Of a stretch of 5,760 bases of DNA, positions 5,683-5,760 are shown piece after piece (position 1 is the stretch's first letter; the number at the start of each line of letters is the position of its first letter). The notes below the pieces were generated by a model, which did no database searches, was not told the origin of the DNA, and saw nothing but the letters and a program-made list of their open reading frames with translations. The stretch comes from Treponema sp. (lineage in GTDB: Bacteria; Spirochaetota; Spirochaetia; Treponematales; Breznakiellaceae), in contig JAIRLZ010000070.1 in NCBI GenBank assembly GCA_031259035.1, forward strand, positions 1 through 5,760. The letters are read 5' to 3'. The translations under genes and the position numbers were made by a program.

Positions 5683-5735
5683 ATTGGAAAGCGCGGGTCT
5701 CATACCGCGCCCTAAGGGGCGGCCATTCAGGGCGG
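5679..5735 (+). repeat. Inverted 18-base repeat plus GC-rich hairpins
   Basis: Bases 5679-5696 are the inverted copy of 3588-3605. Downstream CGCCC and GGGCG pair around TAAG within 5708-5724, followed by a further GGGCGG-type stretch. The order of repeat, short linker and GC hairpin mirrors the element end near 3547-3605 read on the other strand, although the hairpin sequence differs. Confidence 0.45.
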
Positions 5736-5760
5736 TTAGAATTAGCGCCGCCAACAAAAA

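Larger units (their letters stand above)
4796..5760 (+). pseudogene. Degenerate lipoprotein with an Ig-like domain, right end beyond the window
   Basis: From 4796 the frame reads IKRWNLTVCICISCIAVFATC, a plausible lipoprotein signal (KR, hydrophobic core, FATC lipobox), then GLGETIDLTAPELT and SFTIKGTARDNKALDRIVVE, which look like the mature start and first strands of a bacterial Ig-like domain. It would be exported and lipid-anchored. It is broken: the expected ATG is ATT (4796-4798) with no ribosome site, and a palindromic repeat ends just upstream. Near 5091-5099 the frame must shift by one base to continue as VEITLSG and YNVAIPEGTFKDEF. TAG codons stand at 5478-5480 and 5550-5552. The same frame stays open after them to the edge (NTADYWDNWIKDDGG, VFYWKARVSYRALRGG). 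Past about 5270 the composition is odd and coding is uncertain. It could instead be two adjoining remnants. Confidence 0.6.

Overview
The window looks like bacterial chromosome of fairly high GC with GCG/CGC-rich codons. The degenerate lipoprotein at the right-hand end, with GLGETIDLTAPELT and then an Ig-like strand pattern, reminds me of lipoprotein families in spirochaetes, especially gut treponemes. That assignment is an inference with low to moderate confidence; nothing here (no rRNA, no marker gene) settles it.

Region by region: (1) From 1 to about 2012, on the minus strand, lies a gene that runs off the left edge. It encodes a long coiled-coil protein with one N-terminal membrane segment and, at the window edge, a tandem array of 35- and 39-residue repeats. 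(2) From 2013 to 2196 is a gene-free gap packed with hairpins and palindromes, followed by a promoter-like pair for the coiled-coil gene. (3) From 2197 to 3402, minus strand, is a DEAD-box-type RNA helicase with divergent motifs in its first RecA domain. Its ribosome binding site is placed for an upstream start rather than for the first ATG. (4) From 3403 to 3713 is an intergenic stretch with an operator-like inverted repeat, a very strong GC hairpin and a short reading frame. These resemble the tail and right end of an IS200/IS605 (TnpB) element. (5) From 3714 to 4514, minus strand, is uppP (bacA), undecaprenyl-diphosphatase, with a promoter so close to its ATG that the message is probably leaderless. 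(6) From 4515 to 4795 is a gap with an inverted repeat and a compact palindromic repeat element. (7) From 4796 to the right edge, plus strand, is a broken lipoprotein gene. It has a non-standard start, a frameshift and two in-frame TAG codons, and is interrupted by a partial copy of the same palindromic element and by a terminator-like hairpin.

The three minus-strand genes do not look like one operon: each has its own gap, and two have their own promoter-like sequences. UppP recycles the lipid carrier for peptidoglycan and other envelope polymers, the coiled-coil protein is probably an inner-membrane-anchored structural protein, and the helicase acts on RNA. I see no functional link beyond neighbourhood.

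The most notable observations are two promoters of matching design that put +1 at an ATG, two pairs of exact inverted repeats around the uppP/lipoprotein segment, and the repeat array of the coiled-coil gene. I found no convincing new defence or mobile system, no CRISPR array and no RNA gene.
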